Assembly: GCA_937895515.1 (NCBI GenBank)
Contig: CALAYS010000179.1
Span: forward strand, 1 to 19,484
Direction of reading: 5' to 3'
DNA from: an uncultured bacterium
GTDB lineage: Bacteria > Patescibacteriota > Minisyncoccia > Phycocordibacterales > UBA9973
DNA: 19,484 bases
The translations under genes were made by a program, and so were the position numbers. The first letter of the stretch is position 1; every line of letters starts with the position of its first letter. Shown here piece by piece: positions 7,787 through 15,035 of this stretch. Below the pieces are notes generated by a model that was not told where the DNA came from, searched no databases, and worked only from the letters and a program-made list of their open reading frames with translations.

Positions 7787-8758
7787 TTAAACTAACGCAA
7801 ACACAACAATAGTTGCTCAAGTATTAACTGAACTTAAAGCTAAAAAGTTAAAAACTGAATCAACTAAGTAACCGCGCAGTAATAATAATATATTTATAAC
7901 CAACAAATAAACTAAATAAGTTTGGTTAAAATTTAGCAAAACATCGTGATAATTAATCATAATAAAAGCTAATATAAAAAAATTTATAAATAGCGTAAAT
8001 AAGGAGAACAATAATAAAGAAACAACAGAGAGTAATCTGTAAAGTTCTAGTTTAAAAAAATGGAAACCAGGAACTCCAACTTTTAAAAAAATTGAAGCCA
8101 AAAGTAGTTGTCATGCAGCATTATTATGCTCTAATAAAAAAGCTTTAGATTCTAAAAAATCTACAGTACCAATAGATATGGTAAGTGCATAAATAAACAT
8201 TACGGAAAAAATTAAAATTAAATATGAAGATCAGATATAATTACTTAATAAATTTCTATAGCGAACTAATGTACCGCGCACAGTAGATATGTTTGATAAA
8301 AAGAAAAAATAATAAATGATGCTAATAACCTCTATTAAAAAAATAAAGTATAAAAAATTAGTAACATACCGAAAATGCATTAAGCCAACAAATAAAAACA
8401 TACTTCAATTTCAAAAAAGCTCTATATCTTTGTTACCTACAACATAAAGATATGAAAAGAAAAGAATCGAAAGAGCAATTAAAATGTAAATAAGGGCAAA
8501 ATAAAATAAAGTGATTTCGATATCAGTATGTACAGAAGCTGTTGTTTTATATGTTAATAAAAATAATAATTGAGTCAAATAGGTTCACAAATAAGCAGCT
8601 TTTATGTTCGTTAAAAGAAGAGCATACATATTCTTTATAAAAAGAAGCTTTCCCGAACGTGTAAAATGTGTACTTAAAAATTTTAAAGTGTAACTAATTG
8701 TAATAAAAAAAATAAAGTAAAAATACATACAATCTTGTAACGATAAAATACCAACCAT
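7787..8758 (-). CDS. nad2: NADH dehydrogenase subunit 2, first part (nad2_a)
   Basis: N-terminal part of the antiporter-like Nad2 subunit of complex I. The 323-residue product is hydrophobic with about eight membrane segments. LLLASIFLKVGVPGFHFFKL at roughly residues 220-240 matches the Nad2 motif GLLFKLAAAPFHFW, with the conserved Lys, Pro and His; an earlier FLIEVISIIYYFFFL holds the conserved membrane Glu seen in this family. It ends with ALSSVNTWATIVVFALV and TAA. The rest of the protein is at 5005-5526. The start is ATG 8758 in the shared cassette ATGGTTGGTATTTT (MVGIL); an adjacent ATG at 8761 overlaps the nad3 stop (TAATG). Several TGA codons encode Trp. Confidence 0.82.
8745..8758 (-). 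promoter_or_regulatory. ATGGTTGGTATTTT start cassette, nad2_a
   Basis: Fourteen bases at the start of nad2_a that are identical to the starts of nad3, nad9 and a 49-codon ORF, giving each an MVGI N-terminus. The genes are otherwise unrelated. See findings. Confidence 0.7.
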
Positions 8759-8760
8759 CA

Positions 8761-9123
8761 TTATATTTGTCACTCAAGTGCCTTATAAACTAAATCATAA
8801 ATTAAGGTTGCCAACAATCAAATCAGGAAAAAAGCTGCACAAATAATAACTTCTGTGGAAATTACAGAAGAGTTTAGAGAAAGAGGAACTAAAATTAAAA
8901 ATTCTCCATCATAAATTAGTAAAATAAGTATTGCTAAAAAAAAATTTAACTCATATGCAGGTGTTTTGCTTGTCATATTTTTAAAACCACACTCATAAAA
9001 ATTAAGTTTGTAGTTAAAAAATTTATTTGAATAAGTAAACTTTGCGACAAATGTTAATATCCAAAAAAGAAAGGTAAAAAAAAAAGCATTTATTAATAAT
9101 TGAAATAAAAAAATACCAACCAT
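8761..9123 (-). CDS. nad3: NADH dehydrogenase subunit 3
   Basis: Small membrane subunit of complex I near the quinone site. The 120-residue product has three membrane segments. LNFYECGFKN holds the family Cys of the flexible loop (compare SPYECGFDP), followed by YELNFFLAILILLIYDGEFL, equivalent to FRFYLVAILFIIFDLEIAFL with the conserved acidic pair. Starts at ATG 9123 with MVGIF. It ends TAA at 8761, overlapping by one base a possible ATG of nad2_a. Length is typical. Confidence 0.96.
9110..9123 (-). promoter_or_regulatory. ATGGTTGGTATTTT start cassette, nad3
   Basis: Exact copy of the 14-base start cassette shared with nad2_a, nad9 and the 49-codon ORF at 12423-12572. Confidence 0.7.
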
Positions 9124-9132
9124 TAGGATTTA

Positions 9133-9510
9133 CTAACTGTACTTTATAATAGCATTAATCTTATAGGTAATTTTATAAGTTAAAATTTCAGGTTTACGTA
9201 ACAAACAAACTCGTTTTAATAAAAAGGAATTTATAGGTTTAATTTGATTTGATAAAACTCATCGACAACTAGAATTAAACTTTAAATCTAGAGACTTTCG
9301 ATAGTACCCTTTAAAAAAAAAGATATGTTGTTTACCAGTTTTAAAATGTTTAGGTGCTCTGACAAACATAACAGGTTTGTTATTATGTTTCTTTAATGAC
9401 TCTAAACCATCATAATATTTTAAATGTGAAATTTCTTTTCGCGAAGAGCGAAGATGATAATATAAATGCTTTACTAAGGTAATATTATTACTAAGCATAA
9501 TTGAAAACAA
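9133..9510 (-). CDS. rps10: Ribosomal protein S10-like
   Basis: The 125-residue basic product has KPVMFVRAPKHFKTGKQHIF followed by FKGYYRKSLDL. This fits the S10 core RSPHVDKDSREQFEIRTHKRLIDI in spacing and in the order of basic and hydrophobic positions. Ciliate rps10 was first listed as ymf59. The start is TTG 9510 (FSIML follows), separated from the rpl16 TAG by one ACG codon within GTAGACGTTG. It ends TAG, followed directly by TAA, nine bases before nad3. Placement after rpl16 supports a ribosomal role. The name is moderately supported. Confidence 0.6.
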
Positions 9511-9517
9511 CGTCTAC
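9508..9517 (-). promoter_or_regulatory. GTAGACGTTG start motif, rps10-like
   Basis: Copy of the ten-base motif. Its TAG is the stop codon of rpl16 and its TTG the start of the next gene, with ACG between. It shares TAAGTAGACGTTG with the rps12 copy. Confidence 0.6.
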
Positions 9518-9939
9518 TTAGGGGCTCATACAAAAAATCTTAATGGTAGTCGATATCGAGTATATTCATGAACCCTTCGTAAATAAAGGGGTGAATAATG
9601 ACGGAATTCAACAAAACTCACATAAGATTGTAAACGAATAGCAACTCGGACTAAACTCCCCGTACCTGCTCCCATACGAGAATTAACAGACTTACAACTA
9701 AGAATACAGTTAGGTCTTAAAAATAATCAAAATTTACTTGGTCTAAACTTCATACGTTTTTTTACAAACCGGCGTTTAATAACTTTTTTTAAAGTACGTA
9801 TATATACGAGCTCAAACCGTTGAGGCCGCAAGCTAAAAAAACCTAGTCGTCCCAACTTAAGTTTAAGTTTACGAAAAACAGTTCTTAAAACCCTTTTTTT
9901 AAAGATGTGTTTTCTTTGTGTTAAATAGTTTAAGTTCAA
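9514..9939 (-). CDS. rpl16: Ribosomal protein L16
   Basis: Large-subunit protein at the tRNA A-site entrance. The 141-residue product shows the family order: a basic N-terminus with KKRVLRTVFRKLKLKLGRLG, FFSLRPQRFELVYIRTLKK (compare [22 protein letters not shown]), KFWLFLRPNC, then SRMGAGTGSLVRVAIRLQSY equal to the RMGKGKGNVEYWVA block, and a closing RLPLRFFVW like KLPIKTTFV. The start is TTG 9939 in GTAGACGTTG, with an in-frame TAG two codons upstream. It ends with TAG inside the next copy of that motif. Length is near the usual 136. Confidence 0.88.
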
Positions 9940-9946
9940 CGTCTAC
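9937..9946 (-). promoter_or_regulatory. GTAGACGTTG start motif, rpl16
   Basis: Third copy of the ten-base motif, 20 bases after the ccmF-like stop. Here the motif does not overlap an upstream stop codon, so it is not simply a by-product of a coding end. Confidence 0.6.
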
Positions 9947-9965
9947 ACTAGACTTAATTTTGTAT

Positions 9966-11054
9966 TTATCTAATATAAATCTTGCTCATACTTACTAACA
10001 TAATATATCAGTAATAAATTAAAAAATAACTTACATAAATAGTGTAAAGCGTTAATATTGATTTACTTGCTACGTAAAGTTTAATTTTAATAACTAAAAA
10101 TGATAATTTATAAAAAAGAGGTTTAAAAATTGAAAAAAAACTTATCACTGCGAAGCTGGAGTATTTACTACCATTAGCTATGAAAAAAAAATTCAAATTA
10201 CCTAAAATATAATTATTGTTACGATATTTCAATCATGTAACAAACAAAATTAAAATAAACATGTGAAAAAAAATCAGAAATAGTTTATAATTTAAAGATA
10301 AAAAATTACTGAAGAATAATAAACAACATATGTACACGATTAAAACTTTCTCAAAATGATTAACTCCCACTATAACACTAAAAAACATTAAGAAGTTACA
10401 AAAAAAAATTTGAAAGCTAGCAACAATATTTACTAAAAGCTTGACATTAAAAAAATTATGGCGTGTAAAGGTAAAACCTCACCGTAAGAAAAAAAGAACT
10501 ACGATAAAACATATAAGGATAGTAATACTACGTACAATATTCTCTCACTGAATATATACATGTAGTAAGTACAGTAAAGCTAGAACATATAACAGGAGAA
10601 CAATTTCAATCTGATCGTTTACTCAAAAAAAACCTCAAATGGAATTACCAAGTCCCCATAAACCTCCGAGTAAAAGCGCAACACTTGCTAGAAAAAATAT
10701 ATTTAATATATTAAAAATATACACGTTACGCATCTGTGTTAAAGTTAATATACCAAATACAAAACTAAAATAAAATAAAAATGGGTGTATATTATTATAA
10801 CCAACTAATAACTGGGCAGGTATCGTGAATATAGTTAAACAGTCCGTAAAAAAATAGAATTTAAAAAAAAAAAATGTAAACAAATAATAGTATAAATTAG
10901 TATTTTTCAAAAACAACACAAAACTATATAACAAAAATAAATTTGAGTAAGTTTTTATTAAATATGCGACTATTTTATAATCATACTGCAAACTCGACGT
11001 AAAAGTAAACTCAAGAAAAACGGAGTAAAAAAAGTAAGATAAAAAAAAACCCAA
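9966..11054 (-). CDS. ccmF: Cytochrome c heme-lyase subunit CcmF-like (yejR)
   Basis: CcmF attaches heme to apocytochrome c in the system I pathway at the inner membrane. The 362-residue product is a multi-span membrane protein. LLLGGLWGLGNSIWGFFWVND followed by QIE aligns with the heme-handling motif LGWGGWWFWDPVEN (W-G-x-x-W-x-x-D-x-x-E is kept), but some tryptophans are replaced. Several His lie in loops (HVYIQW, RHNFF, HFEK, HMF) and could be ligands. Ciliate mtDNAs commonly encode a divergent ccmF. The start is TTG 11054, directly preceded by TAG. The frame crosses several TGA codons as Trp. Ends TAA at 9966. Confidence 0.7.
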
Positions 11055-11063
11055 CTATTAAAT

Positions 11064-11558
11064 TTAAATCAATTGACGTAAAACTCTCCGCTTTATTCTT
11101 CGTTTCTTTAAAAATTTAGGCATGTAGGATTGCCTGTGTAAAAAATAATAAATTGAAGGGTTAAGCATCTCTAAAAACTTTTTAAAGAAAAGGTATTGTC
11201 TATAATTAAAATTGTTTATTACAAACATGTAAATGTATCTAAAATAAAATCCATACAACTTTTTCATATGTAATGTTAAGGACATTATATTTTTATGGTT
11301 TCGTTTAAAAAACTTCGCCTTTCGACCCATTTTAGATAGGAAGGTTCCACAACTAAAATTAAAATATTTATTTAGTTTAATATCATAAAAATTAAAGTGT
11401 TGTTGACGTTTTGGTAACGTCAAAAAAAAAGTTATATTATAATAATAAATTTGATTTTTATAAGAATTATTTTGAATAAACCTATAGTACTTATAGATAG
11501 AATATAACTTTTTGCGTTGTCGTTTTATGCAGCGTTTTTTAAAAAAAAATCGGAACAA
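11064..11558 (-). CDS. Unidentified basic protein (164 aa), probably ribosomal
   Basis: A TTG-initiated frame of 165 codons with no TGA, between nad4L and ccmF-like. It is very basic and rich in Tyr, Phe, Lys and Asn. The last 40 residues (LNPSIYYFLHRQSYMPKF then LKKRRIKRRVLRQLI) look like an RNA-binding tail; there is also MGRKAKFFKRNHKN in the middle. No membrane segment. I do not recognise a named family; a ciliate-specific mitoribosomal protein is the likeliest role by composition. Its start region (TTTAATTTAATTGTTCCGA) is almost the same as that of the ORF at 7239-7772. Confidence 0.75.
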   Translation of the reverse strand: MFRFFFKKRCIKRQRKKLYSIYKYYRFIQNNSYKNQIYYYNITFFLTLPKRQQHFNFYDIKLNKYFNFSCGTFLSKMGRKAKFFKRNHKNIMSLTLHMKKLYGFYFRYIYMFVINNFNYRQYLFFKKFLEMLNPSIYYFLHRQSYMPKFLKKRRIKRRVLRQLI

Positions 11559-11563
11559 TTAAA

Positions 11564-11806
11564 TTAAACAGCCATTAATATAAAATTTAAGGCTAACTCC
11601 AAACCACCAACTGCCAATAAAAAAAAAGCCAAACCAACTAAATAAACAATATTAAAATAACTAGCTAATAAAAGTCCAGTTAAAAAAACAATAATAACTA
11701 TAATTTCACCAATTAATAGCAATGAAATTAAATAAGTATTAAGATAAAAAATAGAAATTAAACATATTAAACCAAGAAATACGAATAAATTAAGTCACTG
11801 TAACAA
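11564..11806 (-). CDS. nad4L: NADH dehydrogenase subunit 4L
   Basis: Small three-helix membrane subunit of complex I. The 80-residue product is wholly hydrophobic with three helices. LLLIGEIIVIIVF carries the conserved membrane Glu of the second helix (family: MLIGLELMLNAVNL), and AVGGLELALNFILM the second Glu of the third helix (AAAEAAIGLALLV). Ciliate nad4L was earlier called ymf58. The start is TTG 11806, immediately after the nad9 TAG (TAGTTG). One Trp is TGA. It is too short and divergent for certain naming by eye, but the size, charges and position after nad9 fit well. Confidence 0.8.
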
Positions 11807-12442
11807 CTAAACATTAAAAAGATCTTGAGAAATAAGATTGTAATTTACAGTTTTATAATCATCATGATGTATAGAATAATTACCATAATCAGTTAAAAGT
11901 CTTCTTCCGTCACGTAATCCAATTAAATAAAGATGGTGAAATTCTGATAATTCCCGCTCCACTCATGTAAGACCTTGAAAAACTTCGCTTAAAGAAAAAG
12001 TAGAATTAAAAGATGATACCTCCTGATGAACATATAAATTTACATGAAAGAAAAGGCAACTAAGGGGGGCAAAAAGGAAAGCCTTAGTATTACTTGAACG
12101 TTTAACATAAGCAATATCATGTGGGAAAAAAATATGCATCAGCTCAAAGCGTAAAAAAGTAACAAATCAATAAAAATAATTAGCTTTTATTAAAACTTCA
12201 TGTGTTATGGTGTTAAGATTTGAGTTAGTACTAAGTGTAAGTGGAGTTAAAAACCTCAATAACATCAAAGTATCTCATGGTAAAATATCAACATAACAAA
12301 AACCCATTTCCAATAATTCTTTATCTGTATGTTTTTTAAATAACGATCGGAGGTGTTTTGGAACTCTAACCTTTCGTTTAAAAAATCGTGTATCTTTATT
12401 AAATGTAGTAAAAAAGGATTTACTAAAAAAAATACCAACCAT
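11807..12442 (-). CDS. nad9: NADH dehydrogenase subunit 9 (30-kDa subunit)
   Basis: Peripheral-arm subunit of complex I. The 211-residue product matches the C-terminal family region: VFQGLTWVERELSEFHHLYL then GLRDGRRLLTDYGNYSIHHDDY corresponds to WLEREVWDMFGI...[22 protein letters not shown]. The DMFG and GHP parts are changed, so it is divergent, but ERE and R-LTDYG are clear. Starts at ATG 12442 with MVGIF, one of four genes with that start. Ends with TAG joined to the nad4L TTG. Confidence 0.93.
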
Positions 12443-12572
12443 AAAAAATAATAAAGATAAAAAAAAGAAATAAAACTATAACCATAAAAAAGATAAATGA
12501 GAAGTTTATTTTCTTTAACGAATATAAATATTCACCCAAACGTCTAAAAAAAATAGACAAAATACCAACCAT
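12423..12572 (-). CDS. Small membrane ORF (49 aa), unrecognised
   Basis: ATG frame of 50 codons beginning with the shared MVGI cassette, then a basic stretch (FRRLGEYLYSLKK) and a hydrophobic segment of about 22 residues. It ends at TAG, 20 bases inside nad9, so its last residues (YGWYFF) come from the nad9 start cassette in another frame. One membrane span with a basic N-terminal side could suit an accessory subunit of complex I or ATP synthase, but no family is recognised. The shared start cassette is the best reason to think it is translated. Confidence 0.55.
   Translation of the reverse strand: MVGILSIFFRRLGEYLYSLKKINFSFIFFMVIVLFLFFIFIIFYGWYFF
12429..12442 (-). promoter_or_regulatory. 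ATGGTTGGTATTTT start cassette, nad9
   Basis: Exact copy of the 14-base cassette at the nad9 start. It is also read in a second frame as the end of the 49-codon ORF. Confidence 0.7.
12559..12572 (-). promoter_or_regulatory. ATGGTTGGTATTTT start cassette, 49-aa ORF
   Basis: Exact copy of the cassette, 130 bp upstream of the nad9 copy in transcription order. The close pair suggests that the cassette may have been copied locally. Confidence 0.65.
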
Positions 12573-12579
12573 TATGCAG

Positions 12580-12873
12580 TTACACAACATACAAGTATAA
12601 TTTTAACAAAAAAATAATACTATTATCCCCCAAGTACCTTCAAAGTAAATTTAACGAAATAAAATTACCTCAGAAAAGAGCAACAATGAATACAATAAAA
12701 CTCATATAGACTATTAAAAACTTGTAAAATTTATAACTCAACTCTTTTTGTTTTGCTCAAAAATAAACTAAAATAAAACAGAATAATATAATTATTAAAA
12801 TAATATGATATTCAATTAAAAGTTTTTGATAAGTACTAGAAAAAATATTTATTATAGGTATTGAAAAAAACAA
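12580..12873 (-). CDS. Small two- or three-span membrane ORF (97 aa)
   Basis: TTG-initiated frame between nad4 and nad9, preceded by GTAGACGTTG. Reading TGA as Trp is needed at three or more positions. It has hydrophobic segments near residues 22-38 (YHIILIIILFCFILVYFW) and 55-70, a Lys/Glu-rich loop after the first (AKQKELSYKFYK), and a shorter hydrophobic end. Not recognised. A ciliate-specific accessory subunit of a respiratory complex is possible. The start motif shared with three ribosomal genes supports real expression. Ends TAA, seven bases before the next ORF. Confidence 0.65.
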
Positions 12874-12880
12874 CGTCTAC
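12871..12880 (-). promoter_or_regulatory. GTAGACGTTG start motif, 97-aa ORF
   Basis: Fourth copy of the motif, 35 bases after the nad4 stop. It is the only one in front of a membrane protein rather than a ribosomal protein. Confidence 0.6.
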
Positions 12881-12915
12881 AAAAAAGAACTATAAAATAA
12901 GTTTATAGTGTTTAA

Positions 12916-14343
12916 TTAAAAATAAATTAAAAATAAATTTAATATAGTTAAAGTAGTAACTAAATATGTAGCTACAACAATGTCACGTCTTAAAAAATCA
13001 CGGGCAAAAAAATTAATTGGAGAACCATATAAAACAGTAAATCATATCCTAGCAAAACCAAGAACTCCGAAAAAACTAATAACAAAGAAAAATAAGAAGC
13101 CTAAAAGTCCAAAATTAAAAACTAAACTATTTAACAACTCTCATTCAATAATAAATTTTATAAAAATAGGAAAACCCCTGTACACCAATAAAGATATTCA
13201 AACAAACAATGCAATAAATGGAACAATAACAGACATACCACTTAAATTTAATAGATTTCTGGAAGTTGTTTGTTTTTGAACCTGATCAATTAAAAAAAAT
13301 AAATATGTTGATAAAACACCATGTACTAACAAAAAACAATTTAATATAGATACATAGTTACTATTAAAAAAGAAAAAAAATATAAGAATTAAATTCATCT
13401 CCTGAATTGTGGCAAATGCAATTAAACGTTTTATATCTGTACTTGTTCACATTCTGGCTGATGAATCTAAACTACCTCAAATACAAATACTCAAAGCAAT
13501 ACAGATATACGTAGCATTATCAAAAAATAGTAAAAAATATGTTAGACAATAAAACGCCGTTTTAACTAAAAAGCCACTTAAAAAAATCGAAAAACCTGTA
13601 GGGGCTTCAACGTGCACTTTTGTTAATCAATAATAAAAAGGTCATGTTGGTATTTTTACACTAAAACCTAAAAAAAAACAAAAGAAAAACAAAAAAAACT
13701 CAAATTTACCAAAAAAAGTTAACATCACTAAATCAAAAGTTGTCGTACTTGCCAATTTATACAAATAACACAACCCCATTAAAACACATAAAGATCCCGC
13801 AAAGGTTCATCGTAATAAGAAACCAACAGTCGCGTCTACCTTTTTAGAATAACCTAAGTAATAAACATAATAAAGAGATGGTAAAAATAAAAACTCAAAA
13901 TATAAAAACATAGTAAACAAATCATTTGTCGAAGTCATCAATATTGTACATATGATAAAAATAATAAAGTAAAATACATTAAATAATGAATGCATTAAAT
14001 AACGTTCACTTAAATAAATTCAACTCACAACAGTAGTAATTAAACTAAGAAATATTAGCGTATCACTAAAACTGCTGTACGCATTTAATGACGCAGTTGA
14101 GAGAGAATCAAAAAAATAAGTATTTACTCAATAATTAATAGAACTATAAAGTTTAAAAAAATAGCAAATGGTAATAAACCCTACTATCACAATAAAAATA
14201 GAGGTGAAAATCTGCTTATTTAAATAAAACTTCATTGTTTTACTAAAAAGATTTAGAAGACTAGTTATACATAAAATGGTGAAATATAACAGCACGGTAT
14301 AGTGATCCAAAAACGAAAAAACAGTATAATTTATCAAACACAT
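12916..14343 (-). CDS. nad4: NADH dehydrogenase subunit 4
   Basis: Antiporter-like proton-pumping subunit of the complex I membrane arm. The 475-residue product has many membrane segments. Diagnostic parts are MFLYFEFLFLPSLYYVYYLG with the essential Glu of helix 5, KIPTWPFYYWLTKVHVEAPT then GFSIFLSGFLVKTAFY (family WLPKAHVEAPTSGSVILAGILLKLGGYG) with the channel lysines, TSTDIKRLIAFATIQEMNL (SS.DLKRLIAYSSVSHMN), and LLVHGVLSTYLFF (SHGIVSSALF). It ends in RDFLRRDIV and TAA. Starts at ATG 14343, three bases after the preceding stop. TGA codons encode Trp throughout. Confidence 0.95.
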
Positions 14344-14346
14344 ACG

Positions 14347-14658
14347 TTACATAACCCCTAAAACAATAAAAGAAAAAAAAATAACTAATAAAATAATAGG
14401 TAAAATGTTAAAAACTAAACTTCTTGAAAAAAGGTTAAAGAAGTTTTTTACATATTTTAAAATTATTGTAGGTTTAAAAAAAATATTCTCAACAAAGTAT
14501 TTTTCAGAAAACTCTATGTTAAAGAGTTTAAAAAGGTAAAAACCTATCCTTAAAAAAACTCTCTTTAAAAAAAAATCAAAAAGCAATCCTGATTTAAAGA
14601 ATCTATAAAATTGAAAAAAATTACATTTATTAAACTTAACCGTTAAATTATAATGCAA
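14347..14658 (-). CDS. Possible Nad5 C-terminal part (nad5_b)
   Basis: A 103-codon product from TTG 14658; the same frame is open up to an ATG at 14766 through two TGA codons, which would add 36 hydrophobic residues. The layout suits the end of Nad5, which has a long lateral helix and a last membrane helix: KSGLLFDFFLKRVFLRIGFY recalls KFYFDELYNRLIVRPFLWLG, and the end NILPIILLVIFFSFIVLGVM is one span. ND5 in two pieces is reported for Tetrahymena complex I. Adjacent nad4 also fits. The match is loose, so the name is offered only as a likelihood. The longer start would overlap the upstream ORF by 119 bases. Confidence 0.45.
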   Translation of the reverse strand: MHYNLTVKFNKCNFFQFYRFFKSGLLFDFFLKRVFLRIGFYLFKLFNIEFSEKYFVENIFFKPTIILKYVKNFFNLFSRSLVFNILPIILLVIFFSFIVLGVM

Positions 14659-14881
14659 GTGACCTAAAAAAAAAACAAGTCACAAAGCTTGCGTAAACGC
14701 AAAAAAGAAGAAAAAAGAAAGAGCCATGATAAATTGTCAAACCGTATATAAAATAGAAAACCCCATAAATTATTAAAATATTAATATATAAACCGAAATA
14801 AAAAATAACTCTAGCTAATTGTCTATTTCGAGAATATCTACTTTTGTTAAATGATTTTGTTTTTCGAAGCAATGATATCAT
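14648..14881 (-). CDS. Small membrane ORF (77 aa) after tRNA-Leu
   Basis: ATG frame of 78 codons starting five bases after the trnL 3' end. The N-terminus is basic (RKTKSFNKSRYSRNRQLAR), followed by two hydrophobic segments (VIFYFGLYINILIIYGVFYF and SFFFLLFCVYASFVTCFFF). YSRNRQ followed by YINI has the look of a conserved element, but I cannot attach a reliable name. Its end overlaps the possible nad5 fragment by 11 bases, or by 119 if the latter begins at its upstream ATG. No TGA codon is present. Probably a small inner-membrane protein. Confidence 0.55.
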   Translation of the reverse strand: MISLLRKTKSFNKSRYSRNRQLARVIFYFGLYINILIIYGVFYFIYGLTIYHGSFFFLLFCVYASFVTCFFFRSLAL

Positions 14882-14885
14882 CACA

Positions 14886-14965
14886 TGCTCATAGCTGGAA
14901 TCGAACCAACACCCCGTAGGATATGATTTTAAGTCATACGCGTCTACCAGTTCCGCCATACGAGC
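14886..14965 (-). tRNA. trnL: tRNA-Leu (UAA)
   Basis: Class II cloverleaf of 80 nt: acceptor GCTCGTA/TATGAGC plus discriminator A, D arm GCGGAACTGGTAGACGC, anticodon stem TATGA/TCATA with loop CTTAAAA (anticodon TAA), long variable arm, T arm GTTGG... with TTCGATT loop. Reads UUA, the commonest Leu codon here. It lies two bases after trnM in the transcript. Confidence 0.96.
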
Positions 14966-14967
14966 TC

Positions 14968-15033
14968 TGCGGCGTCTGGGAATTGAACCCAGCAAATCAT
15001 GGGTGATGAGCCCTGAATGGACCTCCTCGCCGC
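14968..15033 (-). tRNA. trnM: tRNA-Met (CAU), initiator-like, reduced D arm
   Basis: 66-nt tRNA with acceptor GCGGCGA/ACGCCGC (six pairs and a terminal A-A mismatch), T arm CTGGG-TTCAATT-CCCAG and anticodon CAT in loop CTCATCA. GGG/CCC at the loop end of the anticodon stem is the hallmark of initiator tRNA, but the outer two pairs are mismatched. Only about 11 nt lie between acceptor and anticodon stem, so at best a three-pair D stem can form. Probably the initiator. A TTG start codon would need a mismatch with this anticodon at the first position. Confidence 0.88.
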
Positions 15034-15035
15034 AC

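Noticed and set aside
12980..13279. Plus-strand ORF of 99 codons, Lys-rich and ribosomal-looking
   Set aside because: It is exactly antisense to the conserved nad4 C-terminal region; the Lys-rich look comes from Phe codons of nad4 read on the other strand.
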